Assembly (NCBI RefSeq): GCF_009937955.1
Contig: NZ_AP018439.1
Coordinates: forward strand, 4,030,001 to 4,094,000
From: Undibacterium sp. KW1
GTDB lineage: Bacteria > Pseudomonadota > Gammaproteobacteria > Burkholderiales > Burkholderiaceae_D
Length of the DNA stretch: 64,000 nucleotides
Reading direction: 5' to 3'
The stretch's first letter is position 1; the number at the start of each line of letters is the position of its first letter. This document shows positions 1 through 8,875 of the stretch, piece by piece. The notes under the pieces are model-generated. The model ran no database searches and had not been told where the DNA came from. It saw only the letters and a program-made list of their open reading frames with translations. A program made the translations under genes and the position numbers.

Positions 1-7
1 CTGATAG

Positions 8-1921
8 GTGATAACTGAAGTGACAACAGAGGTAAGTACCGCAGTGACAACAGCAGTGACGACAGCAGTGACGGCTGGCTATACGCATACAAATACCGGC
101 AGCAATACGGTAGACCAGGCTCTGCACGTATTGCAGACTGTCTTTGGCTACCCGGCTTTCCGCTCCCAGCAAGGGCAAATCGTCGAGCATGTCGTCAATG
201 GCGGCGATGCCCTGGTGCTGATGCCCACGGGCGGCGGTAAATCTCTGTGCTATCAGATACCGGCTCTGCTGCGCAGTGGCGTAGGCATCGTCGTTTCACC
301 CCTGATCGCCCTCATGCAAGACCAGGTCGATGCCCTGGCCGAGGTAGGTGTACGTGCTGCCTTTTTGAACTCTACCCAGAGCTTTGATGAAATCCTGGCT
401 GTAGAAAAAAAGATGCGCGAAGGCGATATCGACCTGGTGTATATCGCACCGGAACGCCTGCTGACCCAGCGCTGCCTTGAGTTGCTGCAAGTCGTCAACA
501 TTGCCCTGTTTGCGATTGATGAGGCCCACTGCGTCTCGCAATGGGGCCATGATTTCCGTCCTGAATACATCAAGCTGTCGGCCTTGCATGAGCGTTTCCC
601 TAACGTACCGCGCATTGCCCTGACGGCCACCGCTGACCAGCAAACCCGCGATGAAATCATCCACAGGTTGCAACTGGAAAACGCGATGCAGTTCGTGTCG
701 TCTTTTGACCGCCCAAATATCCGCTACCAGATCGTAGAAAAAGCCAATGGCCGCAAGCAATTGCTGGACTTCATCACGGCCCAGCATAGTGGTGATGCGG
801 GCATCGTGTATTGCCTGTCCCGCAAAAAAGTCGAAGAAACATCTGAGTTCCTGAATGAAAACGGCATCACCTCCCTGCCCTATCATGCCGGGATGGAGCT
901 GGCTGACCGTAGCCGCAACCAGGCGCGCTTCCTGCGCGAAGATGGTATCGTCATGTGTGCCACCATTGCCTTTGGCATGGGCATAGACAAACCCGACGTG
1001 CGCTTTGTCGCCCATCTGGATTTACCAAAAAGCATAGAAGGCTATTACCAGGAAACTGGCCGTGCTGGACGCGATGGTGCCAGCGCCAATGCCTGGATGG
1101 CCTATGGTTTGCAGGATGTAGTGCAACAGCGCCGCATGATCGACGAGTCAGAAGCCAATGAGACTTACAAGCGCGTGCAAAGCGTCAAGCTTGATGCCAT
1201 GCTGGCCCTGTGCGAAACCCTGAATTGTCGCCGCACCCACATACTGGAATATTTCGGCCAGGCCGCCCAGCCCTGCGGCAATTGCGATACCTGCATCAGC
1301 CCGCCCAGCTCATTTGATGGCAGTGTGGCTGCGCAAAAAATCTTGTCCACCATTTACCGTGTAGATCAGCGTTTTGCCGCTGGCCATGTCATCGACATCC
1401 TGCGCGGCATAGATACCGAACGTGTGCAGCAATGGCGGCATGAAAAATTATCGACTTACGGCATAGGCTCGGACAAGAGCGAGGCTGAATGGCGTGCCTT
1501 GTTACGCCAATTAATCGCCCTTGGCCTGGTTGCAGTCGATTATGAAAACTATAGCTCGCTAAAACTGACAGAAGCATCCCGCGCCGTACTACGCGGTGAG
1601 ATCAAGGTGCAGCTGCGCCAGTACAAAAAAGCTGAAAAAGCCGTCAAACACAAACGCCAGTCCGCTAAGGACTTTGCAGAGTCTGACCTCGACAGCGCCG
1701 CACAAACCGTCTTTGACAAGCTGCGCTGGTGGCGCGTAGAAACCGCACGCACTCACAATGTGCCCGCCTACGTCATCTTCCCCGACGCCACCCTGCGCGA
1801 AATCGCCCGCCAGCAACCCACCACCCTGCCCGCTTTGCGGGCTATCTCTGGTGTCGGCGACAAGAAGCTGGAGAGCTATGGTAAAGAGATTATTGAGTTG
1901 ATAGAAGAGTTGCGCGCTTGA
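8..1921 (+). CDS. recQ: ATP-dependent DNA helicase RecQ
   Basis: A 3'-5' superfamily 2 helicase that unwinds forked and recombination DNA. From the first possible GTG the protein is 637 residues, slightly longer than the usual ~600. Visible parts are the Walker A motif TGGGKS (Lys78), the DEAH box followed by [13 protein letters not shown] (from Asp171), the helicase C-terminal domain with arginine finger region [10 protein letters not shown], the zinc-binding RQC cysteines ([12 protein letters not shown] then CGNCDTC, about 405-431), and a C-terminal HRDC domain (about 555-635). The family-like sequence only begins near [17 protein letters not shown]. The preceding ~36 residues are VTTA-type repeats with several in-frame GTG codons, so the true start is unresolved and may lie downstream. 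The gene begins only 8 bases into the window, so its promoter is not visible. Function is secure; the start is not. Confidence 0.95.
   Translation: MITEVTTEVSTAVTTAVTTAVTAGYTHTNTGSNTVDQALHVLQTVFGYPAFRSQQGQIVEHVVNGGDALVLMPTGGGKSLCYQIPALLRSGVGIVVSPLIALMQDQVDALAEVGVRAAFLNSTQSFDEILAVEKKMREGDIDLVYIAPERLLTQRCLELLQVVNIALFAIDEAHCVSQWGHDFRPEYIKLSALHERFPNVPRIALTATADQQTRDEIIHRLQLENAMQFVSSFDRPNIRYQIVEKANGRKQLLDFITAQHSGDAGIVYCLSRKKVEETSEFLNENGITSLPYHAGMELADRSRNQARFLREDGIVMCATIAFGMGIDKPDVRFVAHLDLPKSIEGYYQETGRAGRDGASANAWMAYGLQDVVQQRRMIDESEANETYKRVQSVKLDAMLALCETLNCRRTHILEYFGQAAQPCGNCDTCISPPSSFDGSVAAQKILSTIYRVDQRFAAGHVIDILRGIDTERVQQWRHEKLSTYGIGSDKSEAEWRALLRQLIALGLVAVDYENYSSLKLTEASRAVLRGEIKVQLRQYKKAEKAVKHKRQSAKDFAESDLDSAAQTVFDKLRWWRVETARTHNVPAYVIFPDATLREIARQQPTTLPALRAISGVGDKKLESYGKEIIELIEELRA
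20..79 (+). repeat. 12-bp tandem repeats at the recQ N-terminus
   Basis: Degenerate 12-bp units of the form GTGACAACAGCA recur about five times in phase with recQ and encode VTTA/VTTE. Each unit brings another in-frame GTG, so the repeat multiplies possible start codons. Confidence 0.7.
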
Positions 1922-1940
1922 TACCAGTCGCGCTTTTGGA

Positions 1941-1969
1941 CGCAGCTATTCGCTCTTGCGAGGCTGTCG
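1941..1969 (+). repeat. 29-bp direct repeat, copy 1
   Basis: This segment (core GCTATTCGCT and TGCGAG) recurs at 3145-3173 in the same orientation with 4 mismatches in 29 positions. The two copies bracket the two minus-strand unknown genes at 1971-2957. Confidence 0.7.
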
Positions 1970-1970
1970 T

Positions 1971-2426
1971 CTAAGTCTCAACCCTCCTCACACGAATACC
2001 ATGCAACAACGCTGTATCGTGAACTTGCTTTGCCAGCTCTGCATCGTCAATCACTAGCGTGGATTTGTTTTGATTGTTTGCAAACAAGTGCCTGGAAGTG
2101 TCGGTTACTTTCTCCAGCACGATCAAACCTTCTTTCCGACAATTTGCGGTAATAATTCTTGCCTGTCTTGACTCGAATCTCCCAAGGGAGTAAGTCTGGC
2201 TTCCGCGCAGACGGGCAATGACCTGGGCAAGTGGAAGAGAACTAAATTCATGCACGGTACGCCTTACCGCCATCATTTCCAAGTTTGATGGCCCAGTGAG
2301 GTCAAATTTTAGCGATAGATCGACATATGCTTGATAAACATAGATCAATTCCCAACCAGGTTGAGAGCCGTCCCAGAGATATTGATATTGAAGAACGACT
2401 TGTGTACTCATGTTTTTTATGTTCAT
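1971..2426 (-). CDS. Hypothetical protein
   Basis: I do not recognise this 151-residue protein. It has no signal peptide and no membrane segment. It is mixed alpha/beta in character, with a basic central stretch (RLRGSQTYSLGRFESRQAR) and an acidic patch near the C-terminus. ATG starts are possible at 2426 and 2411; the upstream one has a weak GAG at suitable spacing. It lies with the next minus-strand gene (2553-2957) between two direct repeats, which suggests the pair could have arrived or moved together. That is inference from layout only. Confidence 0.6.
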   Translation of the reverse strand: MNIKNMSTQVVLQYQYLWDGSQPGWELIYVYQAYVDLSLKFDLTGPSNLEMMAVRRTVHEFSSLPLAQVIARLRGSQTYSLGRFESRQARIITANCRKEGLIVLEKVTDTSRHLFANNQNKSTLVIDDAELAKQVHDTALLHGIRVRRVET

Positions 2427-2552
2427 TTTGGCTCGATCACCTTGAGGCGAACTTAGACCACATTCCTGGTAAGTGATTGCGAGCAGTTCACCGCTCCTGA
2501 TGATATCCGTACATTTCCAGCCCAGCGGGCGATTACTCGTTGCTAATGACCA

Positions 2553-2957
2553 CTACGTGGGACAGGCATTGACTGCACTCCTCAACCAAAAACACTCCCC
2601 CACATCTGTCAATTCACGAATGACAAAGCCGCGTCTTTCCAGTACACGGCGTAATTTCAGGTTGGGCCTGGCGCAATGTACGGCGTGCACCCGCCATTCC
2701 AGAAACTGCAAACCTTCGCGTTGTGCATAGCGATTGGCCAGTGATGCCAGGGCGGGTAAGGCACCTTCGCCGCCGCCATCGACGTGCGCCAGTTCCAGAA
2801 TGAGGGTGTCGCCAGACACGCAAAAGCGGCCCAGCATGTTGGCTGAGCCGGCCTTGAAGACCAGAGCTTCGTCACTGAGTATGATGGATTGCATCAGTTC
2901 AGCAGGAAGGTTCAGGATTTCGTCGGTGGTGTAGCCTTCCAGCAGTATGTTTGACAT
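2553..2957 (-). CDS. Hypothetical protein, GNAT-like in its C-terminal half
   Basis: A soluble protein of 134 residues without a recognisable signal peptide. The segment reading HAVHCARPNLKLRRVLERRG then FVIRE resembles the last helix-strand region of GNAT acyltransferases (a basic helix ending in a glycine before a hydrophobic strand), but no acetyl-CoA loop of the R/QxxGxG/A type can be seen. Enzymatic activity is therefore doubtful. It reads in the same direction as the unknown gene downstream (1971-2426) with a gap of 126 bases. A role as a toxin partner or immunity-like protein is possible but unsupported. Confidence 0.6.
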   Translation of the reverse strand: MSNILLEGYTTDEILNLPAELMQSIILSDEALVFKAGSANMLGRFCVSGDTLILELAHVDGGGEGALPALASLANRYAQREGLQFLEWRVHAVHCARPNLKLRRVLERRGFVIRELTDVGECFWLRSAVNACPT

Positions 2958-3144
2958 GGATTTGATGAACGATCAATATTGGTTAAGGATCATATCAAAA
3001 TTCAGCCAGTCCAGATCCTGTCGTGGCGCAATAGCGGGAGCCGGTCATATCTCGCAGAATGCAAGGTCCTGCTGTCAGATCAAATCGAAACTACCACGTC
3101 TGATATCTATAATCCATACATTTCCAAGCAGACGCGCTATTGCA

Positions 3145-3173
3145 CGCCGCTATTCGCTGCTGCGAGACTGTCG
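3145..3173 (+). repeat. 29-bp direct repeat, copy 2
   Basis: Partner of the copy at 1941-1969, same orientation, 25 of 29 identical. It lies upstream of the MFS transporter and outside its likely reading frame. Confidence 0.7.
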
Positions 3174-3325
3174 CTTGTCCACGCATTTTCTTGATGCCTG
3201 TAAATGTAAATTTAACAAATTTCTGCCATTCACATTTTTGGTTATTTAACCAAAATAAGCTTGCAAGCCAATTCAAACACGACTACCATCAAATATTGGT
3301 CAAACAACCAAATGAAGGAACTGTC

Positions 3326-4639
3326 GTGACTAAGCCCATTACACTGCCAACCAAGCCTACGAAAAGTGCCTTCATGACAAGCAAACCCGCTCTCACTGAC
3401 ACCAGAGCGATGGTGGTATTGGTGTTCCTGACCCTGCTCAATATCCTGAATTTTGCTGACCGCTTTCTGATACAGGGTTTTGCGATAGATATGATCAGGG
3501 ACCTGCATTTAAGCAATCTGGAATTCACTCTCCTGACGGGTTTTGTCTTCACCACTTTTTATACCGTGGTCGGATTGTTCATGGGTGCACTGGCGGACCG
3601 GGTGCACAGGCCGCGCCTGATTGCAGCAGGCATCTTTGGCTGGAGTGCCCTGACTGCCGCCACCGGCTTTGCCGGGAACTTTACACAACTGGCATTGGTG
3701 CGTATGTTCACCGGTGTAGGCGAGGCTGCACTGACACCTGCGGCCCTGGGCTTATTGGGCGAACGCTTCAAGGCACAGCAGCGCGCATTTGCGGCTGGCT
3801 TTTATTATCTGGGGGCACCGATAGGCATAGGCGCAGCTTTCCTGATCGCTGGTACCCTGGGTGCTGCCATAGGCTGGCGCAATTGTTTTTTTGTGCTGGG
3901 TGGACTGGGAGTCGTGCTGACGGTTTTTCTGTTCATGCTGCGTGAGCCACGCGACGAACATAAAATGCAGGCCATTATAGAGAACACCAGTCAGCGCCCC
4001 TTGCTGGCGGTATTTACTGAAGTCAGGCAGGCACTGCGCGCTTCACCTGCGCTGTGCCTGCTGATACTCGGTGGCGTGCTGATGATTTTTGCCCAGGGTG
4101 CTTTTGTGCTTGATCAGTTATGGCTGGTGCAGGAACGGGGTATGCAGGCTCAGCATGCACAGAAACTGGCAGGCATGATGTTTATTGCCGGAGGTGTGCT
4201 GGGTTCTCTGACCGGTGGTTATCTTGCCGACAAAATGCAGGCGCGCCGCAAAGCCGGGCGTTTGTGGTTTCTGGTATTGATTTACCTGCTTGGCTTGCCT
4301 GTAGCTTATCTGTATCGCCTTGTGGATGCTGGCAGCCCTGCATTTTATACATGTATGTTCATCGGCAGCATGATGATTACCATAGGCTATGGCCCGGTGT
4401 TTGCCAGTCTGCAGGACCTGGCACCTACACACCTGAGTTCGACGATGACGGCCTTCATGATCCTCTGCATGACACTGTTTGGCACTTCGCTTGGCAACCT
4501 TGCTGTTGGCGTGCTCGCTGATGCCTTCAAAGCAGCAGCCTTCAGTGCCCCCATCAGTAAGGCCGTCATGCTGGCAATGACACCTTGGCTACTGGCTATC
4601 CCGTGCTTTGCGCTGGCGGCGCGGATAATGGAAAAATGA
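3326..4639 (+). CDS. Major facilitator superfamily transporter
   Basis: An inner-membrane secondary transporter of 437 residues with about 12 hydrophobic segments. The early stretch NILNFADRFLIQGFAIDMI resembles the Spinster/hexuronate-like MFS group (typical xNxxDR in TM1). The MFS signature ALADRVHRPR follows TM2-TM3, and a second half-signature, GYLADKMQARRKAG, marks the start of the C-terminal bundle. I place the start at GTG 3326 because a GAAGGAA ribosome site lies just before it. The open frame extends to 3140, but the extra residues look non-coding. The substrate cannot be deduced, and neighbouring genes on the other strand offer no clue. Confidence 0.85.
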   Translation: MTKPITLPTKPTKSAFMTSKPALTDTRAMVVLVFLTLLNILNFADRFLIQGFAIDMIRDLHLSNLEFTLLTGFVFTTFYTVVGLFMGALADRVHRPRLIAAGIFGWSALTAATGFAGNFTQLALVRMFTGVGEAALTPAALGLLGERFKAQQRAFAAGFYYLGAPIGIGAAFLIAGTLGAAIGWRNCFFVLGGLGVVLTVFLFMLREPRDEHKMQAIIENTSQRPLLAVFTEVRQALRASPALCLLILGGVLMIFAQGAFVLDQLWLVQERGMQAQHAQKLAGMMFIAGGVLGSLTGGYLADKMQARRKAGRLWFLVLIYLLGLPVAYLYRLVDAGSPAFYTCMFIGSMMITIGYGPVFASLQDLAPTHLSSTMTAFMILCMTLFGTSLGNLAVGVLADAFKAAAFSAPISKAVMLAMTPWLLAIPCFALAARIMEK

Positions 4640-4645
4640 CTGAAC

Positions 4646-4906
4646 TTATTCGAGTGAAGCGAGTATCGCATCTATCTTCATTTTGGCATCGCGGATGACG
4701 GCAAGTTTAGCGTCGGTTTCACTTTTGGCCTTGAATGGCCCGCTAAATTGTTGGGCGATTTCCAGTCCCTGCGCGCCAAACTTCTGTACTTCACCGCTGG
4801 CAAACCAATGTCCGTCTTTACGTGGAAATGCGATGACAAAAATATCGTAATTTTTGTAATGCATGGTCGGTGTTCGTTCTATCCTGGTCTCTACCCTGCT
4901 GCTCAT
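4646..4906 (-). CDS. Small hypothetical protein
   Basis: A soluble protein of 86 residues beginning MSSRVETRIERTPTMHYKNY. The start at 4906 is favoured over 4960 because AGGAGA stands at proper distance before it. The sequence ends in a charged helix (ETDAKLAVIRDAKMKIDAIL) after a strand-rich part with DIFVIAFPRKDGHWFASGEV. It is convergent with the MFS gene (6-base gap) and 43 bases downstream of the secreted protein at 4950-5453, so the two may be co-transcribed. No known function. Confidence 0.6.
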   Translation of the reverse strand: MSSRVETRIERTPTMHYKNYDIFVIAFPRKDGHWFASGEVQKFGAQGLEIAQQFSGPFKAKSETDAKLAVIRDAKMKIDAILASLE

Positions 4907-4949
4907 GTTTTCTCCTGAAAGCTGATCCTGCTGTCTTTCAATACTCGTT

Positions 4950-5453
4950 TCAATACTCAACCACTGCCATCAATCTGACACCCCGGTGCGCTGCACCGCG
5001 CAGGCGTATTGCGGCTTTTTCATTGAAACGGTATTCCAGCCACAGATGATCATTCCCGCTTTGTGAATAGCCCAGACCGAAGCGTGACAAAGCGCCCTGC
5101 TTTTCCTGTCTGGGAGCGGGGTTGGCAGACTGCGAATAATATTCTTTAGTCACGCGCGTATACAAATCAGGCCCGTTGGCAGACTGCGTTTTTTCAGGCC
5201 GACCCGCAAGCTGCGCTTTGCTAACAGCCGGGACAGGTGGCCCGTTCAAATCTGCCTGTGTGCTGGTATCTGCCCTCGCACCTGGCTCACCCGGCTCTTG
5301 TGCCACGTTCACGGCCTGGGGTGTTGCCAAACCCGGGGGCGGTTCGGCAGCATCAGCGCTGGCGACAGAATTGCTTTCACTGGCGCAGCTATATTGCGCA
5401 TACATCAACAGACTGCATGTGACGAGAACCAGGTAATGAGCGCTCATGATCAT
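4950..5453 (-). CDS. Secreted hypothetical protein
   Basis: This 167-residue protein starts with a signal peptide (HYLVLVTCSLLMYAQYSCA then S), possibly a lipoprotein given the C-A-S context. A long Pro/Ala/Gly/Glu-rich linker follows. The C-terminal ~50 residues (SRFGLGYSQSGNDHLWLEYR then basic-hydrophobic strands) look like short beta-strands, as in outer-membrane or periplasmic proteins. Two near start codons exist (5453 and 5447). Expected in the cell envelope; no family recognised. Confidence 0.6.
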   Translation of the reverse strand: MIMSAHYLVLVTCSLLMYAQYSCASESNSVASADAAEPPPGLATPQAVNVAQEPGEPGARADTSTQADLNGPPVPAVSKAQLAGRPEKTQSANGPDLYTRVTKEYYSQSANPAPRQEKQGALSRFGLGYSQSGNDHLWLEYRFNEKAAIRLRGAAHRGVRLMAVVEY

Positions 5454-5563
5454 CTCTTGGCAAAAATGGAATTCATTACGGTCATGAGCAATACACCATA
5501 CAAAACAAGCTGTGAAATGCGCATGATCTTCCCCTTGTTAAACTTGCTCAGCCTGTCGATTGC

Positions 5564-5746
5564 TTAGTCCGCAACCAGGTTCAGATGCCCTGGCAATTTC
5601 GAAAACGAACGCCCATGCGGCATATTTATCCTGATGTGGGCATATTCCCATTCAACCTCATTGGCTTCTGCCGCGGCTTTTGCGGTTCTCAAGGCAACGA
5701 GCAGCCATTGTTGAGCGGGCGCCTTGTTAATAGCGATGATGATCAT
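5564..5746 (-). CDS. Small hypothetical protein
   Basis: A possible 60-residue protein located 42 bases downstream of the basic protein gene at 5789-6112 on the same strand. The central KAAAEANEVEWEYAHIRINM has a plausible helix-strand pattern. No motif is recognised, and it may be non-coding. Confidence 0.35.
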   Translation of the reverse strand: MIIIAINKAPAQQWLLVALRTAKAAAEANEVEWEYAHIRINMPHGRSFSKLPGHLNLVAD

Positions 5747-5788
5747 GATCCAGCCTCATGCAAAATATTTATATCTTTTTTGCCTGTA

Positions 5789-6112
5789 CTACCGCCCGCC
5801 ACGCTTGCCTGCATCCAGAGCCTGTTCAAGTTCTGCCTTGTTCATGCCAGAACGTCCACGGATATTTCTCCTGCGTGCTTCTTCATACAATTGCGCATAA
5901 CTGCGGCCCAAAGGGCCACTGTGAGAACCCGGCCCGCTACGTCTTCTTGCCACTTTCTCAAGCCTTGCACTTGTTAAGTCCTGTCTGTTCTTGTTAACGG
6001 AGTCAGAAGCAATTTCTGTAGTGAAACTTTGCTGGTGGACACTTTTATTCACCTTTTCTTTTAACTTCCCGAACTGACGCAATCTTTTTGCGCTCCAGAT
6101 AGTGTGCGGCAT
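5789..6112 (-). CDS. Small basic SAP/Rho-N-like protein
   Basis: A highly basic protein of 107 residues, starting MPHTIWSAKRLRQFGKLKEK. The C-terminal part QLYEEARRRNIRGRSGMNK then AELEQALD matches the helix-extended-helix (SAP / Rho N-terminal-like) fold that binds nucleic acid. A GSHSGPLGRSY linker precedes it. Proteins of this arrangement are common in Proteobacteria and are often annotated as plasmid-stabilisation or Rho-terminator-like proteins, without proven function. The ATG at 6112 is preferred because GGAG lies five bases before it. Likely a DNA- or RNA-binding stress or nucleoid protein; inference only. Confidence 0.65.
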   Translation of the reverse strand: MPHTIWSAKRLRQFGKLKEKVNKSVHQQSFTTEIASDSVNKNRQDLTSARLEKVARRRSGPGSHSGPLGRSYAQLYEEARRRNIRGRSGMNKAELEQALDAGKRGGR

Positions 6113-6298
6113 GCTCACTCCTTTTTTTTATCATTTGACTTGCAGGTCCTGCATCCCTGAGCTGTATGGTAGTCACCCATCGCAAGGAACAACATCAGAC
6201 CAGGATGAAAGTCGCGTAAGACTACGCTGACGTCTTTGTCATGCCGTCAACAAAAGCACAGGGTAAAATCGCACAAATGATCAAAGGGGAAAATTGCC

Positions 6299-6340
6299 AT
6301 GCCTGTAAACCCAAGTGAGTATCCACATGTCACGTGCTGA
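6299..6340 (+). other. Possible 13-codon leader ORF overlapping the YafY regulator start
   Basis: ATG at 6299 follows a strong AAAGGGGA ribosome site with 8-base spacing and reads 13 codons to TGA at 6338-6340. It overlaps the start of the regulator in another frame. The regulator's own start codons (GTG 6315, ATG 6327) lack a comparable site, so translational coupling is plausible. Confidence 0.4.
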
Positions 6341-7019
6341 GCGCTTGCTACAGTTGATGCAAATCCTGCGCAGGCATCGTTATCCCGTCAGCGGTGCTGC
6401 CTTGTCACAGGAACTGGGTATCAGTCTGCGCAGCCTGTACCGCGATATCGCCACCCTGCAAAACCAGGGAGCAAAAATTGCCGGTGAAGCTGGCGTAGGC
6501 TATGTCTTGCAGCCGGGCTTTACCCTGCCACCCTTGATGTTCACTGAAGAAGAAATCGCCGCCATTGCCCTTGGCTCAAAATGGGTGGCGCAACAGGCGG
6601 ACCATAAACTGGCATTGGCTGCGCGTGATGCACTGGCAAAAATTGCCTCAGTCTTGCCAGCAGAAGCCAGGCTGGAACTAGAGACCTGCGGTTTGCTGAT
6701 AGGCCCCAGCAGCAAGAACGCTGGCAACGATGAGCAGTTGCGCGAGATACGCCTGGCAATACGCAAACAGCACAAACTGGTACTTGAATACCAGGATGAA
6801 ACCGGCAAGGCCAGCGAACGCATCATCTGGCCCTGCGCTCTGTCTTTCTTTGATAATCTGCGCATCATCGTTGCCTGGTGCGAATTACGCAATGACTTCA
6901 GGCACTTCCGCACTGACCGCATACAGGCCTTGCAGGTGGCAGATCAAACCTACCCGCGCTCGCGCCAGGCCTTGTTGAAGGAATGGCGTGAGCAACAGGG
7001 GATCAGGGCCGAGCGCTAA
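6327..7019 (+). CDS. YafY/DeoR-type HTH regulator with WYL domain
   Basis: A cytoplasmic transcription regulator of about 230 residues. The N-terminal winged helix reads RHRYPVSGAALSQELGISLR then SLYRDIATLQNQGA, the hallmark of the YafY family (HTH_11). A linker PLMFTEEEIAAIALG follows. The C-terminal WYL-type ligand domain includes RKQHKLVLEYQDE and, instead of strict W-Y-L, an IWPCALSFFDNLRIIVAWCE segment followed by a basic FRTDRIQAL strand. The ATG at 6327 gives the N-terminus usual for the family (MSRAERLLQLMQIL); GTG 6315 is the alternative. Targets are unknown. It stands alone, upstream of the LacI gene with a 122-base gap. Confidence 0.85.
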   Translation: MSRAERLLQLMQILRRHRYPVSGAALSQELGISLRSLYRDIATLQNQGAKIAGEAGVGYVLQPGFTLPPLMFTEEEIAAIALGSKWVAQQADHKLALAARDALAKIASVLPAEARLELETCGLLIGPSSKNAGNDEQLREIRLAIRKQHKLVLEYQDETGKASERIIWPCALSFFDNLRIIVAWCELRNDFRHFRTDRIQALQVADQTYPRSRQALLKEWREQQGIRAER

Positions 7020-7141
7020 AACAGCCGGGCTGTGCAAAGCAGGTTCCACGCTAAACTGCATATTTGCCGCTAATGCTGATTTCGGTTTTATAATGGGCTT
7101 GAGAAGAGCTCAGTACATACACCCAAATTAAGAACAAGAAG

Positions 7142-8200
7142 ATGAAAGCCAAGACGGACCTTACAACAGACACAATCAAGTCCGCCAGCAAAGAACAGCG
7201 CCGTTTGCAGATGGCTGATATCGCCAGGCTGGCAGGTGTTTCGACCTCGACGGTGTCACGCGCCCTGAGTGGCAGCACGCTGGTCAATGATGAAACCCGT
7301 CAGCGCATTGCCGAACTGGCACGCTCGCTCAAATATTCCATCAATATCGATGCCCGTAATTTGCGCCTCAAGCAGACACGCACGATTGCCGTGGTCGTAC
7401 CCTTTGATTCTGAAACCCGTCAGCATTTGTCTGACCCTTTTTTCCTCGGTATCTTGGGCAGTCTCGCCGATGCATTGACAGACCGTGGTTTTGACATGTT
7501 GTTGTCACGCGTAGATGCAGAACATCTCGATAATGCCGCGCAGATTTTTGATACTGGCCGGGTGCTGGGCGTGATCCTGATAGGCCAGTGGCGTCACCAT
7601 GACCAGTTGAACCAGTTGGCGGCGCGCCATGTGCCCATCGTGGTATGGGGCGCGCAATTGCCGCAGCAATTGTACGTGACCGTCGGTAGCGACAATGTCA
7701 CTGGCGGGCAAAAAGCCACTGAGCACCTGCTGCAAAGCGGGCACAAGCGCATTGCCTTTTTTGGGGACACGCAATTGCCTGAAGTGGCGCAACGCTACGA
7801 GGGGTATTGCAAGGCGCTGGCGCAGCATGGCATTGCCCTTGATGAAAAACTGGTCGTGCCCGCCTCATTCATAGAAGAAGGCGGCAAGCTGGCAGTGGCA
7901 GAACTGTGCAGCCGGAAAATCAGTTTCGATGCCCTGTTTGCCTGCAGTGATTTGCTGGCCATGACCAGTATCAACAGCCTGCGCGAGAAAAATTACCGTG
8001 TGCCGGATGACGTGGCCGTGGTTGGCTATGACGACATAGAACTGGCGCGCTACTTTCACCCGCCCTTGACGACCGTGCGTCAGCCCATGGCACAGGCAGG
8101 CCTGGCGCTGGTCGATGCCTTGTTATCCCTGATAGAAGATGGGAATAGCGAGGCGCAGTTATTGCCTACCGAATTGATGATCAGGGCGAGCAGTATTTGA
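7142..8200 (+). CDS. LacI-family regulator, probable sucrose-locus repressor
   Basis: A 352-residue LacI/GalR regulator. The DNA-binding domain begins at residue 24 (MADIARLAGVSTSTVSRALS), then a hinge helix, and a periplasmic-binding-protein-like effector domain (RTIAVVVPFDSE, VGSDNVTGGQKATEHLL, VVGYDDIELARYFHPPLTTV). An N-terminal extension of ~20 residues precedes the HTH. The ribosome site AAGAAG sits just before ATG 7142. Two palindromes of the kind LacI proteins bind lie directly downstream, in the leader of the TonB receptor gene, and the next four genes form a sucrose pathway. I infer repression of that locus with sucrose or a derivative as inducer. The family and DNA motif are seen; the ligand is not. 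Confidence 0.9.
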   Translation: MKAKTDLTTDTIKSASKEQRRLQMADIARLAGVSTSTVSRALSGSTLVNDETRQRIAELARSLKYSINIDARNLRLKQTRTIAVVVPFDSETRQHLSDPFFLGILGSLADALTDRGFDMLLSRVDAEHLDNAAQIFDTGRVLGVILIGQWRHHDQLNQLAARHVPIVVWGAQLPQQLYVTVGSDNVTGGQKATEHLLQSGHKRIAFFGDTQLPEVAQRYEGYCKALAQHGIALDEKLVVPASFIEEGGKLAVAELCSRKISFDALFACSDLLAMTSINSLREKNYRVPDDVAVVGYDDIELARYFHPPLTTVRQPMAQAGLALVDALLSLIEDGNSEAQLLPTELMIRASSI

Positions 8201-8264
8201 CTGCAACGTCAGACACGTCCTGCGGGACGGGAAAACCATGGATTATTTGCATTACTGACAATCT

Positions 8265-8280
8265 ATGCAACCGATTGCAA
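8265..8280. promoter_or_regulatory. LacI-type operator O1
   Basis: ATGCAACCGATTGCAA matches the perfect palindrome at 8564-8579 in 14 of 16 positions and has the central CG typical of LacI operators. It lies 65 bases beyond the lacI-like stop and 299 bases from O2, suiting a loop-forming auxiliary site. Confidence 0.65.
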
Positions 8281-8563
8281 TATATTTCAAAAATTCGAAG
8301 TATTCCTACAGAAAACTCAAAGACCTCCTCCTGATTTTCATTGTGCATCGCAGCATATATAAGCCTACCCAGTCTTTCTGTTGCTTGCAAAATACATGCG
8401 ATGACGGCCATTTTTTTTACGCCTCAGAAGATAAAAATACGAGAGATTGCCGGCCAGATTTCATAGTACGCAATCCTTTGCGTCAATATCTCCCCTCCTC
8501 ATCTTCGTGCATGTCTGAAATTTACCCAAAAGAAATGTTGCACCACTTTATTGCACCGCACCT

Positions 8564-8602
8564 TTGCAATCGATTGCAATAAAATCCGGTTTACCAGATA
8601 AT
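8564..8602 (+). promoter_or_regulatory. Operator O2 overlapping a sigma70 promoter
   Basis: TTGCAATCGATTGCAA (8564-8579) is a perfect 16-bp palindrome. Its right half supplies a -35 box TTGCAA (8574-8579), followed by exactly 17 bases and a -10 box GATAAT (8597-8602). A repressor bound here would block RNA polymerase. It leaves a ~265-base leader before the TonB receptor start at 8876. The rest of the 8201-8875 gap shows no convincing gene. Confidence 0.75.
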
Positions 8603-8875
8603 TCTCTACACCTGCACTACAAAAGATCTTCAACAGCGTTTGCCTTGGCAAACCAGGGATCGCAAAAAAAAAGCGTCATAGAGTACGACGGCTGATTGCA
8701 ATGTCAACAGCCTGAACGTCCAAAGAGCGCGGCGAAAATTGTTGGAGGTCTTTTGTGACTGACACGGCATCACCGCTACCGGCGTGATGCCTGTGCTCAG
8801 GCAACAAGGTAAGAGACATGCATGCACAGACCTGTTCTGTGCGGCTTTATAAAAATGATGACAGCGGAGACAGCA

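Noticed and set aside
296..1015. A 239-codon open frame antisense to recQ
   Set aside because: It is a shadow of a well-supported helicase gene, with no family resemblance.
8265..8582. A 105-codon open frame in the leader of the TonB receptor gene
   Set aside because: It spans both operators and a promoter, shows no domain, and has no ribosome site.
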